From Gossypium raimondii (lineage: Eukaryota > Streptophyta > Magnoliopsida > Malvales > Malvaceae), in NCBI RefSeq assembly GCF_025698545.1, contig NC_068577.1, positions 1,769,501 to 1,833,500 on the forward strand: a stretch of 64,000 bases of DNA, given 5' to 3'. The notes beneath the pieces are model-generated. The model was not told the origin of the DNA. It ran no database searches and worked only from the letters and a program-made list of their open reading frames with translations. Positions within the stretch are counted from its first letter, which is position 1; every line of letters starts with the position of its first letter. Below are positions 10,507-21,261 of this stretch, one piece after another. The position numbers and the translations under genes are program-made.

Positions 10507-10989
10507 TAGAGGTGCTCATGGGTCGGGTTGGGCCAACCAAAATTTTAGGCCCGTTTGCTAGGTTCGGCTCAGCACGAAAAATGGGCCTAAAATTTTGCCC
10601 AAGCCCGTCCCAAATAAAAATGCAAAAACTCGGGTCCGGCCAGACCATATTAATTTTTTATATTATTTTTAAAAAATACATAATACATTCAAAATACTAA
10701 AAATATTAAAATAAATATTTTCCAACAAATTGAAAATAAATTTAAAAAATATGTGTATTTAAATAACACTAAGATATGTGTAACTTAACAAGTAAATACT
10801 TCTAAAATAAAATTAACAATAAAATAAGAGTTATACAATAACAACATAATAGTGAAATAATAGTAAAATAGTGAAAAAAAAACAAGAAGAACAGTTTTTT
10901 TCTTGCATATTCGGGCAGGACCAAAAAAACCTTACCCAATGCCCCGTTTGTTTTCTAAATGTGCTATATTTTTACCCAACCCGACTCTA
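10507..10989. mobile_element. hAT-like MITE with 8-bp target-site duplication (unit B)
   Basis: This is the counterpart of 5053-5630, with the same TAGAGGTGCTC start and GACTCTA end. The flanks are ATTATACC (10499-10506) and GTTATACC (10990-10997), the unit A target site with one base changed. It is shorter than the A copy by small interior and right-end deletions. Confidence 0.7.
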
Positions 10990-11160
10990 GTTATACCTTT
11001 TATACATATATATTAGCAAAGTTTTGTTTTCGTTGGAAATTCACTTCAACAGCACTCTTTAGTACAAGTATAAAAATATCTTAGACCTTCAATTTGTAGA
11101 TCAATTTTCTTCAAGATTAAATATAAATTTTTTTTAGGTTTGTGGTTATTTTTTAATTAA

Positions 11161-11568
11161 AGGTGTTTATGAGTCGGATCAATTAGGGCGGGCCTATATA
11201 TATTATTAGTATACTATATTTATTTAAATTTGGGTCGACTTTAAATATAGGTTCAAAATTTTACTTAAATTCGTTTATATTTGTAAATGATTAATCTAAG
11301 CCCGTTTTAGGTTAGCTAGTTTTTTTGTAAACAAAAAGTACTTTTAATTTAATATTTTTATTTTATTTTTTCTTTTATTAAAATTTAAAATTTTATATCT
11401 TAACATATTTTTTAATGTTTACATGGTATTACATTATTACATATTTAATTTTATGTGATATAAATTATATAATATATGAAAATAAAATAAAATTATATTA
11501 CAAAAGTATAAAAATATGCTAGGTTAGACTCAGGCCTTGAATGTTAAAGGCCAAGCCCGACCCCTACT
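11161..11568. mobile_element. Second hAT-like MITE (unit B)
   Basis: This is the counterpart of 5776-6177, again flanked by TTAATTAA on both sides (11153-11160 and 11569-11576). Left end AGGTGTTTATGAGTCGG; right end CGACCCCTACT. No genes. Confidence 0.65.
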
Positions 11569-12209
11569 TTAATTAAACATATTTTCTTTGACCAGACCCA
11601 TCATTCAAGTCTCATTTTTGTCTCAATCCTTACATATTTTGAAGCCTTCGAGATTAGACAGAATAAACTACATATACTCCCAACAATACCATTAATACCG
11701 CTGCTTATTTGTACACTAACAATTATATTTATTGTTCTAAATTTAGATAATTGAATCAAAATAAAAATTATATGGGTATAATTAAATTAAAAACAAATTT
11801 TGTTTTAAGAATATAATTATACTAAATTACAAATGGCCAGACATATGCAAAACCCAGATGCCAAAATTGACACATCATTTTTCAAATAGAAATATTGACA
11901 TAACTGATAAAATTATGTGTCTTGAATCTCATCATTAGGTTCTCAACATTAGTGAATTTGTTTTCCACGTAAAATCTATGTAGTCTTAATTTTCTTTTTT
12001 TATTAATTTGTGATCGTTCTTTTGCCATTATCGACTTTTATTATAACAATAATAATTTTGGAACAATGCAAAAGCATCAAAGCTTCTTCAGCTGATAATG
12101 AATCCATATGATAAAATCCCAGTAAATAGAAGAGCAAAAGAAAAGAAAAAAACTATAGAATTTGCAACCATAACACAAAGCTTATGCAGAAACTGGAATG
12201 AAATGAAAT

Positions 12210-14636
12210 TCAGCCCCTCATTTGCTCTTGTTCACTCAACAGTTGAGCAAAAACTGTAGTCATTGAAACACCAGCAAGTTCGCCTACGCTACCGGTTCGG
12301 CTGAACTCTAAGCTTGTTTCCGAGTGCCCGCCATGGCTGATTTCGGAAGAAAGCTCACCATTGTGATTGGTTTTTGTTTCATTCCCTTGAAGTTGAAGTG
12401 CAGACTCCAAGTTCCATAGGACATCTCCCATTGAAGGCCTACAAATTCCATATTTCCCCAAACATTTCTCAGTTATCTCCCAAAACTTGTTTAAAGACTC
12501 TTTTTTTATTTCACCAACAACACTAGGATCTACAATGTCTTCCAATCTCCCATTGCGGTGAGATTTCAATGCCCAGTCGACTAAATTCACTTTTTCTCTC
12601 GGAAGGGATGGATCGATAACTGGCCTTCCACAAAGGACTTCAAGCAAAACTACCCCGAAGGAGTAAATATCTGATTTCTCTGTTAGTTTTTGCGTTGTCA
12701 AGTATTCCGGGTCGAGATATCCAAAGCTTCCTTTCACCGCCGTACTCACATGTGTCCGATCAATATCTGGACCGGTCTTTGATAGACCGAAATCAGCAAC
12801 TTTAGCCATGAAATTCTTGTCGAGTAGTATGTTAGCAGACTTGACATCGCGGTGAATTATTGACTTTGTTGAACCGGTATGAAGATAGTGAAGTCCTTTG
12901 GCTGATCCAATGCTTATCTCGAGCCTCTGTCTCCAACTCAAGCCTGGATGACTTGAGCCATATAGATGATTCTTGAGTGTCCCATTCTCCATGTACTCAT
13001 AAATTATGATCATCTCATTGTTTTCATCACAGTAACCGATCAAAGATACTAAATGGCGGTGCCGGAACTGAGATAACATTTCGATCTCGGTCCGGAATTC
13101 TACGAGACCTTGACTCGATTGCGGAGTTCCCCTCTTGACTGCAACTTCGGTTTCATCTCTCAATACTCCTTTATAAACTTTACCGAAACCGCCAACCCCA
13201 ATAACCAAATTTTCACTGAAATTATCAGTGGCCTCTACGAGCTCTATGAAAGGAAAGCGGGCAGTCCCATTGGAGTATACACTTCCTGTCATAGGAATAT
13301 TTTGTCCTCCACCCCCTGAATCCGGCTTTCTTCTTCTTCTTCTTCGGCAGAAAAGGAAGACAAGTGCAGCCAAAACAACGAAAACAAACAATCCAACAGC
13401 CACACCAACTATTAGTGTTGTCTTGGAAGTTCTTGAGGGGACAACTTCAGAGACATCAAGCCTACCCTTATCATTATTTATTTTCATGATCTCCAAACCA
13501 TTGAGAATGACACTAGGGAAGTTGACTATATTCGAGGAACCGACGCTTACATTAAGCTTGCGACTTGCACTGGCCCTTGTGTAGACATCCATGAAATATG
13601 GAGCACCTAAAACATGTGATGTCTGAGAACCAAGATCAAGATGACCTGCTGAATGTGTATTGATGAAAATCTCAAGAAAGACACCTTGCTGAGTAGAATT
13701 ACTTACGATATCGCAAAAATGAAGGCGGACAGCATAATCGAACCCCGGGTCAACATCAAAGCTCCATGTCAAGTTCGCATTAAGGTTCGGGTCATCCAAG
13801 TTAAACCGAGTGGCAGTGCCATATACAGAAGCTGGAGCAACATCTTCAGTCACCAATCCTCCAGTAAAATTAACAGCTGAGACATTTGACACAAATGATC
13901 CTAGATTTTTGTCTATCAAATATGAATCATCTGAAACCCAAAGTCTCCATAAGGTATCATTTTGTGGAAGCACTGTTGAATTCCCCATATCCACCCTTGC
14001 AACTGTCTCCAATGCAAGTTCCCTCAAGCTTTTCTTATCGCCTTTCCGATCGACTGTTTTAGCTTCTTCGGGAACGACATTCTCAGGGATCGAAAGAACT
14101 TCCAAGGCATTAATGAAAGCAAATGACTTGGAATCAGGGATAAAACTAAGAACCAGGTTATTAGAAGTAATTTTTAAGCAGTATTCCTTAACAACAGAAA
14201 CATTCCCTGATTGGGGTTCTCTAGTAAGGCTAAAGTTTTGAGCTGAAACAGAGAATTTAGCCTTGCTCATATCATACTTTTGGAATACAAATGGAAAGAA
14301 ATGAAGGCGAATCCAGTGCCTCCCTTGTTCTTTGATTGAAAAGCTGTAATGGGAAGGTCCATTGAAGATTCTAGCAGTTTGATACAGTGTTGAATCATAG
14401 TAAAGTGAGATGGAGTTCGAACTAGAATTGGCAAAAATATGCTCTGGGGTTGAAAGTGTATGAGATGAAGTATTTGTATTATCAGCTACAAACTCTCGAA
14501 CACCTATTGATCTATTTTTGAAGGATCCACAATCTATCAAATAGTTATCTACAGGGTTGAATCCTAGTGAAAGATTAAGTAAACAATAGAGAAATGAAAT
14601 CCCAAAAACCAATCTAAAATTCCCAAGATTCTCCAT
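12210..14636 (-). CDS. CrRLK1L malectin-like receptor kinase (intact)
   Basis: The gene encodes 808 residues in one exon, as is usual for the CrRLK1L family (FERONIA, THESEUS, HERCULES and kin), which sense cell-wall state or RALF peptides at the plasma membrane. A signal peptide spans about 1-26. The malectin-like ectodomain covers about 30-390 and has many N-glycosylation sites. A transmembrane helix lies near 408-430 and is followed by an arginine run. The kinase spans about 475-750, with GVGGFGKVYKG, the catalytic lysine in [22 protein letters not shown] and [10 protein letters not shown] all present, so it should be active. It looks closest to the At5g24010-like branch (from memory). Three broken relatives of its 3' half lie at 1-118, 1788-2592 and 6816-7626; this copy is the only one able to make a receptor. 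Confidence 0.93.
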   Translation of the reverse strand: MENLGNFRLVFGISFLYCLLNLSLGFNPVDNYLIDCGSFKNRSIGVREFVADNTNTSSHTLSTPEHIFANSSSNSISLYYDSTLYQTARIFNGPSHYSFSIKEQGRHWIRLHFFPFVFQKYDMSKAKFSVSAQNFSLTREPQSGNVSVVKEYCLKITSNNLVLSFIPDSKSFAFINALEVLSIPENVVPEEAKTVDRKGDKKSLRELALETVARVDMGNSTVLPQNDTLWRLWVSDDSYLIDKNLGSFVSNVSAVNFTGGLVTEDVAPASVYGTATRFNLDDPNLNANLTWSFDVDPGFDYAVRLHFCDIVSNSTQQGVFLEIFINTHSAGHLDLGSQTSHVLGAPYFMDVYTRASASRKLNVSVGSSNIVNFPSVILNGLEIMKINNDKGRLDVSEVVPSRTSKTTLIVGVAVGLFVFVVLAALVFLFCRRRRRRKPDSGGGGQNIPMTGSVYSNGTARFPFIELVEATDNFSENLVIGVGGFGKVYKGVLRDETEVAVKRGTPQSSQGLVEFRTEIEMLSQFRHRHLVSLIGYCDENNEMIIIYEYMENGTLKNHLYGSSHPGLSWRQRLEISIGSAKGLHYLHTGSTKSIIHRDVKSANILLDKNFMAKVADFGLSKTGPDIDRTHVSTAVKGSFGYLDPEYLTTQKLTEKSDIYSFGVVLLEVLCGRPVIDPSLPREKVNLVDWALKSHRNGRLEDIVDPSVVGEIKKESLNKFWEITEKCLGKYGICRPSMGDVLWNLESALQLQGNETKTNHNGELSSEISHGGHSETSLEFSRTGSVGELAGVSMTTVFAQLLSEQEQMRG

Positions 14637-15165
14637 GAGAGAACAAACTGCACTTAAAAATGGAATATATATATATATAAACCTAACAAACTATAACACA
14701 AAAAGAAGCTAACCTGAGATTTGTAGATAAGAAAACTGATGAGCTAAGTACTTGTTAAAAAAAAAAACAGTAAACAAAAATCAATGAAAAGACTGATAAA
14801 AAGAAGGGGGAAAAAACCCAATTTGAAGAAAGGAACAAAAACAAAGAAAGATAATATCACATTACGAAAGTAATGAGGTTCATAAGCTGTTCAAAACTTG
14901 AAATTATCTTTCAGAACAACTTATAGGAAAGAAACAGGTAATGAGAAAAAGACTAGAAAAAGTTGATGGTTTAATTAATTGAGTAGAAAAAGGCAAAATA
15001 AATATAATAAATAAATGAAAAGGAATGAAAATCTGGGTCAAAAGGATTTGAAAGTTTGAATAAGAAGTAGATATAATTGAAGTACGAGAGGAGGACAGCT
15101 ATGGAGGGTGGCAGAGTCCCTCACCTTCCTCCCGTGCCGAAGTTAAATACTGTCTGCTTTTTGTT
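14637..15165. other. Upstream region of the receptor kinase
   Basis: This should hold the promoter and leader of the minus-strand kinase. A TA-dinucleotide run at about 14660-14677 lies 25-40 bp before the ATG; it may serve as a TATA-like element but could equally be leader microsatellite. The region further out is purine-rich on the plus strand (pyrimidine-rich on the kinase strand), as is common in plant leaders. Nothing else is recognised. Confidence 0.35.
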
Positions 15166-15169
15166 AAAA

Positions 15170-15515
15170 TTTAAAACTTACATTTTACCCATTTTATTTA
15201 AAAAATAGATAAATTAGTCCTTATATATTAGATCAAATAATAAATTAAATTTTCTTTTTAAATTTAATCAATTTTTACTGTTAAAAACTGGTTCTTGTAC
15301 GTTAGCATGAGGTATACATGGCATACTACGTGTTATTATCTAGTTATTTTATCAATCACGTTAATTTTAACCATATAAATAGATAATTTTTTTAATGAAA
15401 TAATCAATTTACTCTTTGGTTTAACATATATATGGACTAATTTGTTCATTTTTTTAGTAGAGGGCAAATGTAATCTAATTTCTAGTACAGGGCCTCTACA
15501 ATACTTTTAACATTT
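15170..15515. repeat. Fold-back (inverted-repeat) element, family 1
   Basis: The two halves are imperfect reverse complements: the left half has AAATTAGTCCTTATATATTAGATCA-type words and the right half mirrors them before CCTCTACAATAC. The centre holds a GGCATACTACGTG-like segment. There is no coding capacity. Related copies occur at 15970-16320, 24320-24540 and 57020-57372, so it is a dispersed MITE-like family. Confidence 0.6.
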
Positions 15516-15969
15516 TATATTTCAAAAATAAATTAAAAATGTTAATTTATAAAATCCTAAATTATATTTACAATAGAATAATATTTTTATTATTAAATTT
15601 TATATATTAGAAATATATTTTATGAAAAGTTGAATGAATTTGAAATCAAATTTTGAAGACGATATTATTAGAAACGAAATTTATGAACCTAAAAAGGAGT
15701 TGTATTCGTGAATTATAAAGTCGAGAGATACGGTGGTTGTAAAAAAACATTTAACACTAAGATGAATTAATAGCTAAAAAATTGAATTTAATTATTTTTT
15801 GTAATATTTTAATTATTTAATTAATTTATTAATTTAAATAATAGTAATATTAAAATAATATTTTTATATAATATTGAAGGTGAGGTGGAATGAGAAGGTT
15901 CGAACTTGTGTTACAAGACCTTAATCACCGCTACATATAAATCTAGACTAGTATAGTATTAATATAGCT

Positions 15970-16320
15970 AAAAGTATTATAGAGGCCCTTATACTAGGAG
16001 TCAGATTACATTTTGTCCCTCTATTTAAAATGAGTAAATTAGTCATTGTACATTAGATCAAAGAGCAAATTAGTCATTTCTATTAAAATTTTCATCTATT
16101 TGTACTGTTAAATATTAGCGTGCTTAACATAATAGCCAAACAGTGACACGTGATGTGTCATGTATACATCATATTGACATACAAAGACCAATTTTTAATA
16201 GTAGAAATATATAGAATTTTTAACAGAAGAACTAATGTACAAAGACTAACTTTCTCAATTTCTGAATCGAGAAAGTAAAATATAATTTGATTCCTAGTAT
16301 AAAAACTTTAACGATACCTT
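15970..16320. repeat. Fold-back element, family 1, second copy
   Basis: It begins AAAGTATTATAGAGGCCC and its right end carries CCTAGTATAAAAACTTT, imperfectly mirrored. The middle has GTGACACGTGATGTGTCATG, a near-palindrome. It lies 450 bp from the first copy in the same orientation. Confidence 0.6.
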
Positions 16321-16604
16321 TATCTATTATAATATTATCTTTTATCAAAAGAATAATATTATAATGTTAACGAATAAAGGTACATGTTTGAACGAAAAAT
16401 TCATGGTTTGATTACAACTTGGACCCACAATTTTAATTTTATTATTTTAAGTATTTTGTCTTTTTGGTTAATAATTACGTTTCATAATTTTATTTTGAAA
16501 ATACAATAAAAACCAAATTTGCCAGTTACAGTTTTGAAAACATATTTTCTTTTTCCCTTGTAAAACACGTTTTTTTTTCTGTTTTGTATATTTTAAAATT
16601 TTAT

Positions 16605-17284
16605 GGGTAATTTATTAAAATAGTCACTTTTATTTAGCTCAGGTTACATATTAGTCACTTATGTTTGAAATATTACGTTTTAGTTACTTACGTTAACGTG
16701 TTGTAACATTTTAGTCACTGAGCCATTAATTATCGTTAACGGCGTAACAATAAGCTGACATAACATATTTTTACACAATTGGTCCTCATATTTTTTTGTT
16801 TTGAGCAATTTAATTTTTTTGCTTTTATGTTCTTTTCTTTTTCATTCTCTTATGTTTCTTCCTCTGTTTCCTTCCCTTCTCCATCTCTTTTAATGTAGTT
16901 TTTTCTATATTTTCTCTTTGTTAAAACTAAAGGGAAGAAAAAAAGAAAAAAAGAGATAAAAGAAAAAATTAAATTGTTCAAAAAATAAAAGTATAAGGAC
17001 TAGTTTTAACAAATGGAAAACATAGAAAAACTAAGTTAAAAGAGATGAAGAAGAGAAGAAAACAAAGGAGAAGCGAAGATAATAAAAATAAAGAAAAGAT
17101 TTAAATTACTCAAAGCGAAAAAATATTATGACCAATTGTATAATTTAACTTAAAATTTTATTTAAAATAATAATTTAACGTGTCACATCAATTTATCGTT
17201 ACAATCGTTAATGATAAATAACAATTTAGTGACTAAAATATAATGTGAGGTAAATAAAATAAATATTTTAATAGTTTACCTAAA
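16605..17284. repeat. Fold-back element, family 2
   Basis: The left arm reads GGGTAATTTATTAAAATAG and the right arm ends TTTTAATAGTTTACC, its approximate mirror. Between them are paired segments around GTTAACG/CGTTAA and a central pair of purine- and pyrimidine-rich arms that mirror each other (about 16800-16925 against 16925-17100). A transcript would fold into a long hairpin. No genes. Confidence 0.6.
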
Positions 17285-17639
17285 TTTAAAAATAAAATTA
17301 TCGCTGTCAGAAAATAAAAATAAATGTAAAGATGAACTAAAATATTTATTTTAATAAAGAGGATAATTTTATTTATTTATTTTATTTATTAGTATATTCA
17401 TATATAATTTTTAATGAAACATCCCATTGATGCTGTTTTTATTTCTTGTCGCTATCGAAATGATGTGAAAAACGCGTTTTCTAAATCAAACGGCGCTAAT
17501 GACGGCAAAAAGAAAACATCCTCTGCGGCTTCTTTTTAATACCCAAACAAATTGAACAGTACAACAATCTTATGATGCATTTATAGAATTATAAAAAACA
17601 AAATTTAAACACAAATTATTTTAATGAAGGGAGGATATT

Positions 17640-17945
17640 TTCATAATTTTTCTAATCGAGTTATGTCCGGTTAACTAATGACATTAACTCAGCCAATAAC
17701 TTAAATAATATTATAAATACTAGAAATTTTACTGCACTTGTATGCATGTAAAAATTACAAATTCAGAACACAAATGTCTGTTGAAAAATAACTTATTTGG
17801 CGAGAGTATATAAAAGTATGAAAAGACTAAAAGGTCATCAAAATAATAATAGTAGTCATTTAATAAATGGGTATATTAGTCATTTCCTAGCTGAGTTGGT
17901 ACTCGGTTAACCAGTGACACCAACTCAGTCAAGAGTTTTATTAAT
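17640..17945. repeat. Two direct repeats with an internal hairpin
   Basis: About 100 bp at 17640-17745 recurs at 17875-17945, spaced about 232 bp, each with CGGTTAAC(T/C)A(A/G)TGACA and a following stretch ending TATAAATA. The second copy contains the palindrome CTGAGTTGGT...ACCAACTCAG. The origin is unknown; it may be the remains of a small transposon. Confidence 0.45.
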
Positions 17946-17949
17946 AGTA

Positions 17950-18844
17950 TAAATATTTTAATTTGATTATTTTTAGCTGTGTTTCATTATATATTGAAAA
18001 TTTTTAATATTTATTTTTGTAATTGCTTTTATAATTATATTAACTTTTTACTTAGTATAAAATTTTCAAAAATGAAAGTGTTGAATATAATAAGTAGATA
18101 TTAATGTTGAAAATATTAAATTGATTTTATTTTCAAAATCTTGTTTATAAAATAAATTATTTCTATCTTATTAAAATAAAATTTTCAAATTATTAACTTT
18201 AATTTTATCCAAAACTAAAATAAATAATACCATATTAATAATATTAAAATTATGAAATAATTAATTTTAAAATTCAAAATTTACTATTATCAAACAAAAT
18301 AATTATATAGAGTGCTTATTTTTACTAATATATAAAATAGTTTTATAATATAAATTTTCTGCTTATAAAATTCAGTTTATCAAATAAATACTTTTCAATT
18401 TTAAAATTGCAATTTTGATCAAACGATAATTGTTAATCTTATTAAGTTAAATTATTCTATTTTCAATTTTTATGCAAACAAACAAATTATCACATGTATA
18501 ATTTCATGTTAACTTGTTATTTTCACATAATACTCATAAAGCTACATTATTTTAGTTTATAGATTTAATAGCTATCATTTATCGAATTGAAGTTTGAAAT
18601 TTTGAAAAGTATATGTGCTAAAAATGATCAAATTAGATAACATGGATTAAATCCACAATTTAAGAGGACCAAGAATGTAATTTGACCTAATGGATTAATT
18701 GATTCAATTTGGTTTAGGATTAAAATTTAAAAAGTGTAAAGACTAAAAATGAATAATTTAAAAATCACAGGACAAAATTTGGCCAAATCATAGTATAGGG
18801 ATTACATCCTCAATTTATACAGAGTATAGGAACTAATATCAAAT
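17950..18844. other. AT-rich spacer, nothing recognised
   Basis: Very AT-rich with no open frame of note and no recognised family. At 18600-18850 there are short words of the type AGTATAGGGATTA that suggest another decayed inverted-repeat element, but no arms could be paired with confidence. Confidence 0.4.
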
Positions 18845-19570
18845 TTTGACCCATAATTGTATAACTGTATCGCATATATCAATCCCATAAACCATGTTTA
18901 TGGGATGTGTTAATTATGTGGAGGATATCTAACCCATTAACGAAGATCATATCACTTGAGAAACACATTTGGAGGATCGGAGAACCTTATCTAATCCCTT
19001 AGATCATGAATATTGGATTGGATTGCAACACTGTATATCCTTAGCTACCAAGAGTCCATATTTACTTTGATCTTTATTAGTATATTATATTCGGTTGTTT
19101 TATAGGGATTGATATAGATATTCTTATGTTATCATGTCTTGAAATATTTTATATAATTGAAAGACTTGTATAGGTTGTTATATAGAGAGAATTGAGCATT
19201 TAATCTATTCAAGTGAGGAATTTTATTTTATGAGTGCATATTAATAGTAAAACCTTTTGTATTATGGTTTTATCTGTTGAATTCATAGAGGTGAATTTAG
19301 TGATGAGAGAGTGTCATTCTTCAAGGCTTCATAGTACAAAAGTGAGGAAATTGTCATGAGTGTGCGATAGATTAGTATCACTTGTTGTAAGTGTTGAATA
19401 TAGTGAATATTTCTCATTGAGTTAGGCTTCGCAGACATACCGCAGACTTAGGGAAACCGAACTGCATAAACAACTCTTGTGTCTTCTGTTTGTTTACTGC
19501 TTACATTGTAATGCTTAAAGGAGTGTCCACTCCCTCATTACTCCTTTCAAGCATAGAGCTTATACCTCAT
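18845..19570. mobile_element. Possible Ty1/Copia LTR relic
   Basis: The stretch has the general make-up of a plant Copia LTR: a CATGTTTATGGGATG-type start region, a T-rich middle, then a less AT-rich end with AACTCTTGTGTCTTCTGTTT, which resembles the leader end of such LTRs. No second LTR, coding part or clear target-site duplication was found. If correct it is an old, broken solo LTR or fragment. Confidence 0.3.
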
Positions 19571-20110
19571 CAACGGTTTTAAAACTTCAATACTATAATT
19601 TTAAGATTTTTACCTCTAATTTTTTTTAAATATTTTATAGAAAAAAATCATTAAAAAAATAAATGTCAGAAATAATGTTTGTATGCATTCATTTTGAAAC
19701 CTTTAATTTATTAGATAATTATGTTTATTTTCTTTAGATTAAAAGTTATTTTTTTAATTTCATGTATGATTTATTTATTTATTATTTTTCGATGTAATTA
19801 TCTTATTGGGTTACCTAATTAATAAATTACATCTCATTAAAATGGTATTTTTTATCAAATCTATTAAAAAAGTAATTTGAAAAAAAGAACAAAAATTAAT
19901 GGTAAAAAAGCTCAAAATACAATATTTAGGGTCATTTTAACAAAACATGTAGACGTTGGTAACCAAATTTATCATTAAACCTAGTTAAAATAATAATCTT
20001 ATCTTTCCAAAACTTTGCTCATAGAATGAATCTATTAAATGATTTTCATAATACACTCAATGATTAAAACCCTAACTACCAAAAAAACATAAGGATAAAA
20101 GTAGTATTAC
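19571..20110. other. AT-rich spacer, nothing recognised
   Basis: No coding region or named repeat was recognised between the possible LTR relic and the long solo LTR. Composition is AT-rich. Confidence 0.4.
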
Positions 20111-20451
20111 TGTTGACACCATTTTTTGGATGAAAAACGGGGTCGACTTGGATTTTGAAAAATGAAAACAAAAACGGGAGTCGTCACCAATCCTTTTTGA
20201 TAAGGTGTGATCGAGTCACCTTGAAAAGTGGTTATTTTTAATAAACAATTTGATTTTATTAAAACAACAATTTTGGTCCACGAAATTCAGAAAAACGGGT
20301 TCGGGAGTCGGTTACGCACGAGGAAGGATTAGCACCCTCGATACGCCCAAAATTGGTACCTAGTTGATTATTTAATGTCTTAGTGTCGAAGATTGAAAAC
20401 TTTAAAGAAATGTAAAATACGATCCTTAAAAAAAACTCGAATGGCATGGAT

Positions 20452-20781
20452 TTAAATTCAATAGGATATTTGGCAATTTGGTTAAACGAGAAATCGAAAC
20501 CCAGCACCTTAGGGCACGTTCCTCGAATTTCCAAACTCAAAACATTGCCTTATTTTGAAATTTTTAAGAAGGATATTAAGCCATTTGGTTGAACGAGAAA
20601 AATCGACACCCAACACCTTAAGGCATGTTTTCTCGAATTTCCAAACGCAAAACATTGCCCTATTTTGAAATTTTTAAGAAGGATATTAAGCCATTTGGTT
20701 GAACGAGGAAAATCGACACCCAGCACCTTAGGGCATGTTTTCTCGAATTTCCAAACGCAAAACATTGCCTTATTTATAAAA
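20452..20781. repeat. Three 110-bp tandem repeats inside the LTR fossil
   Basis: Three units repeat with a period of 110 bp, marked by CTCGAATTTCCAAAC at about 20523, 20633 and 20743 and by CCATTTGGTTGAACGAG-type words. The second and third units are closest to each other; the first is more diverged. Confidence 0.85.
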
Positions 20782-21202
20782 TTTTGTTTTTTTTTTTTGA
20801 AGTATGGTATTAATATGCATAATGGAATAGCAAATATGACATTGTGCATAAAATAATATGTGTAAAGAACGAAATAAACAAAATAAATTAAATTAAAAAT
20901 TAAATCAATCATGTATATACAAACAAATAAAAAAACTAAAACATTTTAAAGAATGAACATATATAAAAATAAATAAATAAATAAATGAACATTAAGTAAA
21001 ACAAATAATAACAAAGAAGCAAATAGATCAAAAATTATAAAATATATAAAAAAATATTCACACGCATATAAAGAAAATATTTAAAATTATAAAATATGAA
21101 AACATATATGTATATATATATATGTTTTAATGTTATTAAAATATAAAAGCTTGTATAAGTATATACGTATATGTATGTATGTACCTATAAAAGGATAAAA
21201 GA

Positions 21203-21204
<2 letters not shown>

Positions 21205-21259
<55 letters not shown>
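21205..21259. repeat. (TA)n microsatellite
   Basis: About 55 bp of uninterrupted AT dinucleotide inside the LTR fossil, with more degenerate TATA/TGTA repeats on both sides. Likely variable in length between individuals. Confidence 0.9.

Positions 21260-21261
<2 letters not shown>

Larger units (their letters stand above)
6649..12040. repeat. Tandem duplication unit B (about 5.39 kb)
   Basis: Same content and order as 1616-6648: kinase 3' fragment, LINE fragment, EC1-like gene, and three hAT-like elements. The kinase-LINE joint is at the same kinase base in both units, so the chimeric block formed once and was then duplicated. The right edge merges into the 3' flank of the intact kinase gene. 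Confidence 0.9.

Noticed and set aside
15885-15955. tRNA gene suggested by GGTTCGAACTT
   Set aside because: Only a T-loop-like word is present; no acceptor stem, D arm or anticodon arm could be paired.
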